Part shown: piece after piece, positions 61,777 through 64,000 of the stretch
Layout: each line of letters begins with the position of its first letter
Numbering within the stretch: position 1 is the first letter of the stretch
NCBI RefSeq assembly: GCF_000236805.1
Contig: NZ_AGFX01000011.1
Coordinates: 558,001-622,000 of the forward strand
Reading direction: 5' to 3'
DNA: 64,000 nucleotides
From: Paenibacillus peoriae KCTC 3763
GTDB taxonomy: Bacteria; Bacillota; Bacilli; Paenibacillales; Paenibacillaceae
Position numbers and translations under genes: made by a program
The notes under the pieces: model-generated
What the model was told of the DNA's origin: nothing
What the model saw: only the letters and a program-made list of their open reading frames with translations
Database searches by the model: none

Positions 61777-62373
61777 CTAATCGCAATTTACTTTATGAGG
61801 CGGTATAAAGCATTTGCGACAGCGCGGCTCATAGGCCTCAGAGTCGCCGATCATCACGATGGGCCCTACTGTGGATGGCTTTCCATTTACCATCCGTTGG
61901 GTAAATACTGCCTCCGAGCTACCGCATACGGCGCAAAAAGAAGTCAGCTTTTCGATGTCATCCGCCATGGCAAGCAGACCGCCAATATAGCCGAATTCCT
62001 TGCCCCGGCAGTCCAGATTCAAGCCATCCGCAATGACGTGTTTGCCACAATAAGCCAACTCCTGTATCAGAGCCATAATATGACGGCTGAAAAACTGGAC
62101 TTCATCAAAGGCGACCACGTCGGCCTCCTTCGTTTCTTCCAAAATACGCTGAACTAGCTCATCTGTGAGTTTTCTTGGAATAGAAATAGCGGGCAGCCGA
62201 TATCCGATGCGGCTTACAATTTCGTCCTTGGCGTAGCGATTATCTTCAGCCGGTTTGTATGCAATCACCTTGCGGTGCCCGTATTGGATTAGTTTTTGAC
62301 AGCGGCGAATCAATTCACCGGATTTTTCACTAAACATGGGGCCTGTAATAATCGTAATTCGTCCTGTAGGCAA
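61777..62373 (-). CDS. tdk: Thymidine kinase with an altered P-loop
   Basis: The 198-residue type II thymidine kinase has the catalytic Glu in VVAFDEVQFFSRHI, a zinc-binding pair CAVCG...CRKC (about 150-188) and the lasso YEPRCRKCF. The Walker A region reads GPMFSEKSGELIRRC where the family has GPMFSGKSEELIRR: Gly and Glu appear exchanged, so the canonical GKS is EKS. It phosphorylates thymidine for salvage; whether this P-loop is still active is uncertain. Confidence 0.9.
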   Translation of the reverse strand: MPTGRITIITGPMFSEKSGELIRRCQKLIQYGHRKVIAYKPAEDNRYAKDEIVSRIGYRLPAISIPRKLTDELVQRILEETKEADVVAFDEVQFFSRHIMALIQELAYCGKHVIADGLNLDCRGKEFGYIGGLLAMADDIEKLTSFCAVCGSSEAVFTQRMVNGKPSTVGPIVMIGDSEAYEPRCRKCFIPPHKVNCD

Positions 62374-62602
62374 CGCGAATTCCCCTCTCTATATCATGCG
62401 CATAACGATGTGAATCATCATTTTCCTAAAGAAAATGCCATTATAGATTACCATAATGAGTAGCATGCAGACCAGAGAAAATATATTGTTTTTCGACATG
62501 TTTGTGTATATCTGTTTTTGAATGTAAATGTGGTCGTCATTGCTCTGCTGCCACGGGCATGATATGGTGAAGTGTAGTGGAAAGAAGGGAAGAGGGATAG
62601 GC

Positions 62603-62815
62603 ATGGGCCAAAATGATACGGATTATAATGCTAGAAAAAGAACATTGCTGGAGCAAGGGCTGATAAGCCTGCAAGCACAGGAATTGATCTCTGAGCTGGA
62701 GATAGAACTGAATCTTCTGCGCCAGCAAAATGAATCGTTCCGTAATGCGTTGCGAGCCAAGTCAGCTCAAAACCCAAGGATGTCTACTAAATTGCGGGAT
62801 GCACTGTACGAATGA
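62603..62815 (+). CDS. Small coiled-coil protein
   Basis: The 70-residue protein from ATG 62603 after GGGAAGAGGGATAGGC is largely one amphipathic helix (LQAQELISELEIELNLLRQQ). Divergent from tdk. It is not recognised, but the codon pattern and ribosome site support a real gene. Confidence 0.6.
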   Translation: MGQNDTDYNARKRTLLEQGLISLQAQELISELEIELNLLRQQNESFRNALRAKSAQNPRMSTKLRDALYE

Positions 62816-62899
62816 GCTGTGTGCATAAACGCTATATTTTGTATAGAGAAATAAAGAGAGTACAATAAGCTATATAATCATAGTTAATGGAGGAGAAGC

Positions 62900-64000
62900 A
62901 TGACTATACATTGTGATGTCGCTATTTTAGGTGGGGGAACCGGGGGATATGTGGCGGCGATTCGTGCGGCCCAGCTCGGTAAGGAAGTCGTTATTATCGA
63001 AAAGGACAAGCTTGGCGGAACCTGTCTGCATCGTGGTTGTATTCCGAGCAAGGCTTTGCTGCGCAGCGCGGAAGTATATGCAACAATTAAGGAAAGTGCG
63101 CAATTTGGCATCGAGACGTCGGGTGCGCAGCTTGTGTTCCCTAAAGTACAGGAGCGTAAGGAAGCCGTGGTAGAGCAGTTGCATCAGGGGGTTCAATTTT
63201 TGATGCGTAAAAATAAAATCACGGTACTGAGCGGTAAGGGACGCGTGATTGGACCGTCGATTTTTTCACCAAAAAGCGGTGCAGTTGCTGTGGAGCTGGA
63301 AGATGGTGAGATGGAGACGGTCGTTCCTGCCCATCTCATTATTGCGACCGGATCACGCCCGCGTGTGCTGCCCGGATTGGAGCCGGATGGCGAATTTATT
63401 CTAAGCAGTGACGAAGCGCTGATGCTGGAAGAATTACCTGCGTCCCTAATCATCGTAGGTGGGGGTGTCATTGGGGTGGAATGGGCTTCCATGCTAAATG
63501 ATTTTGGCGTAAAGGTTACCGTAGTGGAGGCAGCCAATCGGCTTATTCCAACTGAGGATGAGGATATTTCGCGTGAAATGCAGCGCTTGTTAACCAAGCG
63601 TGGGGTTAAGGTGCTGACGGGCTCGCAGGTGCTGGCTGAAACGTATGGCAAGGATGGGGAAGGCATACAGATTGACGTACAAAAAGGGGATGAAACCGAA
63701 ACCCTCAGCGCCTCCAAGCTGCTCATTTCAGTAGGCCGTCAGGCGAATGTGGAAAATATCGGCCTGGAAAATACCGATATTCGGGTAGAACGCAGCTTTA
63801 TTTCGGTTAATGAGCATTTACAGACGAATGAACCGCATATCTATGCCATCGGGGATTGCATCGGGGGCTTACAGCTGGCGCATGCGGCGAGTCATGAAGG
63901 CTTACAGGCGGTTCATCATCTGGCGGGCGAAGATTTTCACAGCGTACCGAATCATCTGATTCCGCGTTGCATTTATACACGTCCTGAGGCAGCAAGTGTC
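62900..64000 (+). CDS. lpdV: Dihydrolipoyl dehydrogenase (partial), probably of the branched-chain keto-acid dehydrogenase
   Basis: The 367 residues present run off the window end. The FAD-binding GGGTGGYVAAIRAAQLG, redox disulfide GGTCLHRGCIPSKALL, NAD-binding IIVGGGVIGVEWASML and second FAD motif IYAIGDCIGGLQLAHAASHE are all intact. The E3 subunit reoxidises lipoamide. In Bacillus a bkd cluster (ptb-bcd-buk-lpdV-bkdA) lies downstream of spo0A, and here only lpdV is in view; the assignment to this complex is by position. GGAGGAGAAGC precedes the ATG. Confidence 0.9.
   Translation, partial: MTIHCDVAILGGGTGGYVAAIRAAQLGKEVVIIEKDKLGGTCLHRGCIPSKALLRSAEVYATIKESAQFGIETSGAQLVFPKVQERKEAVVEQLHQGVQFLMRKNKITVLSGKGRVIGPSIFSPKSGAVAVELEDGEMETVVPAHLIIATGSRPRVLPGLEPDGEFILSSDEALMLEELPASLIIVGGGVIGVEWASMLNDFGVKVTVVEAANRLIPTEDEDISREMQRLLTKRGVKVLTGSQVLAETYGKDGEGIQIDVQKGDETETLSASKLLISVGRQANVENIGLENTDIRVERSFISVNEHLQTNEPHIYAIGDCIGGLQLAHAASHEGLQAVHHLAGEDFHSVPNHLIPRCIYTRPEAASV

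Overview
The window is a low-to-mid GC Firmicute chromosome, most likely a Paenibacillus close to P. polymyxa. The gene order yqhQ-yqhR-pepQ-efp-(aspartokinase)-spoIIIAA-AH-accBC-asp23-nusB-folD-xseAB-ispA-dxs-tlyA-argR-recN-spoIVB-spo0A is the conserved endospore-former core cluster. The Alo-type (AimR-like) receptor/peptide pairs are, from memory, typical of P. polymyxa. The species call is an inference from gene content.

Region 1 (1-33 kb) is ordinary, densely packed chromosome: the end of metG, ccdA, mntR, a secreted GHL10-type hydrolase, a patatin-like lipase, the yqhP/yqhQ pair on the minus strand, an 800-bp spacer holding a nested inverted repeat, then yqhR to spo0A on the plus strand. 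It combines the forespore-mother cell channel (spoIIIA), acetyl-CoA carboxylase, one-carbon and isoprenoid synthesis, DNA repair, arginine control and two sporulation regulators (SpoIVB and Spo0A).

Region 2 (about 32.9-55.5 kb) is a visibly AT-richer genomic island inserted exactly at the 3' end of spo0A. The last 137 bp of spo0A recur as a second near-identical copy at 55359-55495, with a 76-bp perfect core. A 14-bp sequence (AAATTACTTGACCA) lies just inside each end in opposite orientation, and a tyrosine recombinase starts 161 bp after the spo0A stop. Spo0A stays intact because the element supplies a synonymous replacement tail. Further relics follow: a decayed spo0A tail, a broken paralogue of the same integrase, and a third spo0A tail at 56559-56695. 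The 3' end of spo0A therefore looks like a repeatedly used attachment site.

Island cargo, in order: integrase 1; relics including a comM/yifB fragment; an anti-phage-like cluster (AbiJ-type nuclease, ParB-like protein, zincin, frameshifted cyclic-phosphate receiver, HEPN-like protein, DUF2971-like protein); secreted and zinc-ribbon proteins; integrase 2; two tandemly duplicated receptor-plus-secreted-peptide modules of the AimR/Alo type; a WXG100 polymorphic toxin with a zincin C-terminus and its probable immunity protein; a helicase-like ATPase; and a frameshifted zinc-ribbon membrane protein. No conjugation or virion genes are visible.

Region 3 (56.8-64 kb) returns to chromosome: a divergent SDR/TetR pair, a chemotaxis receptor, a zinc-finger membrane protein, spo0M, thymidine kinase with an unusual P-loop, a small coiled-coil protein, and the start of lpdV, which heads or sits inside a branched-chain keto-acid dehydrogenase cluster.

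No rRNA, tRNA or CRISPR array was seen. All similarities are from reading the sequence; no database search was possible.
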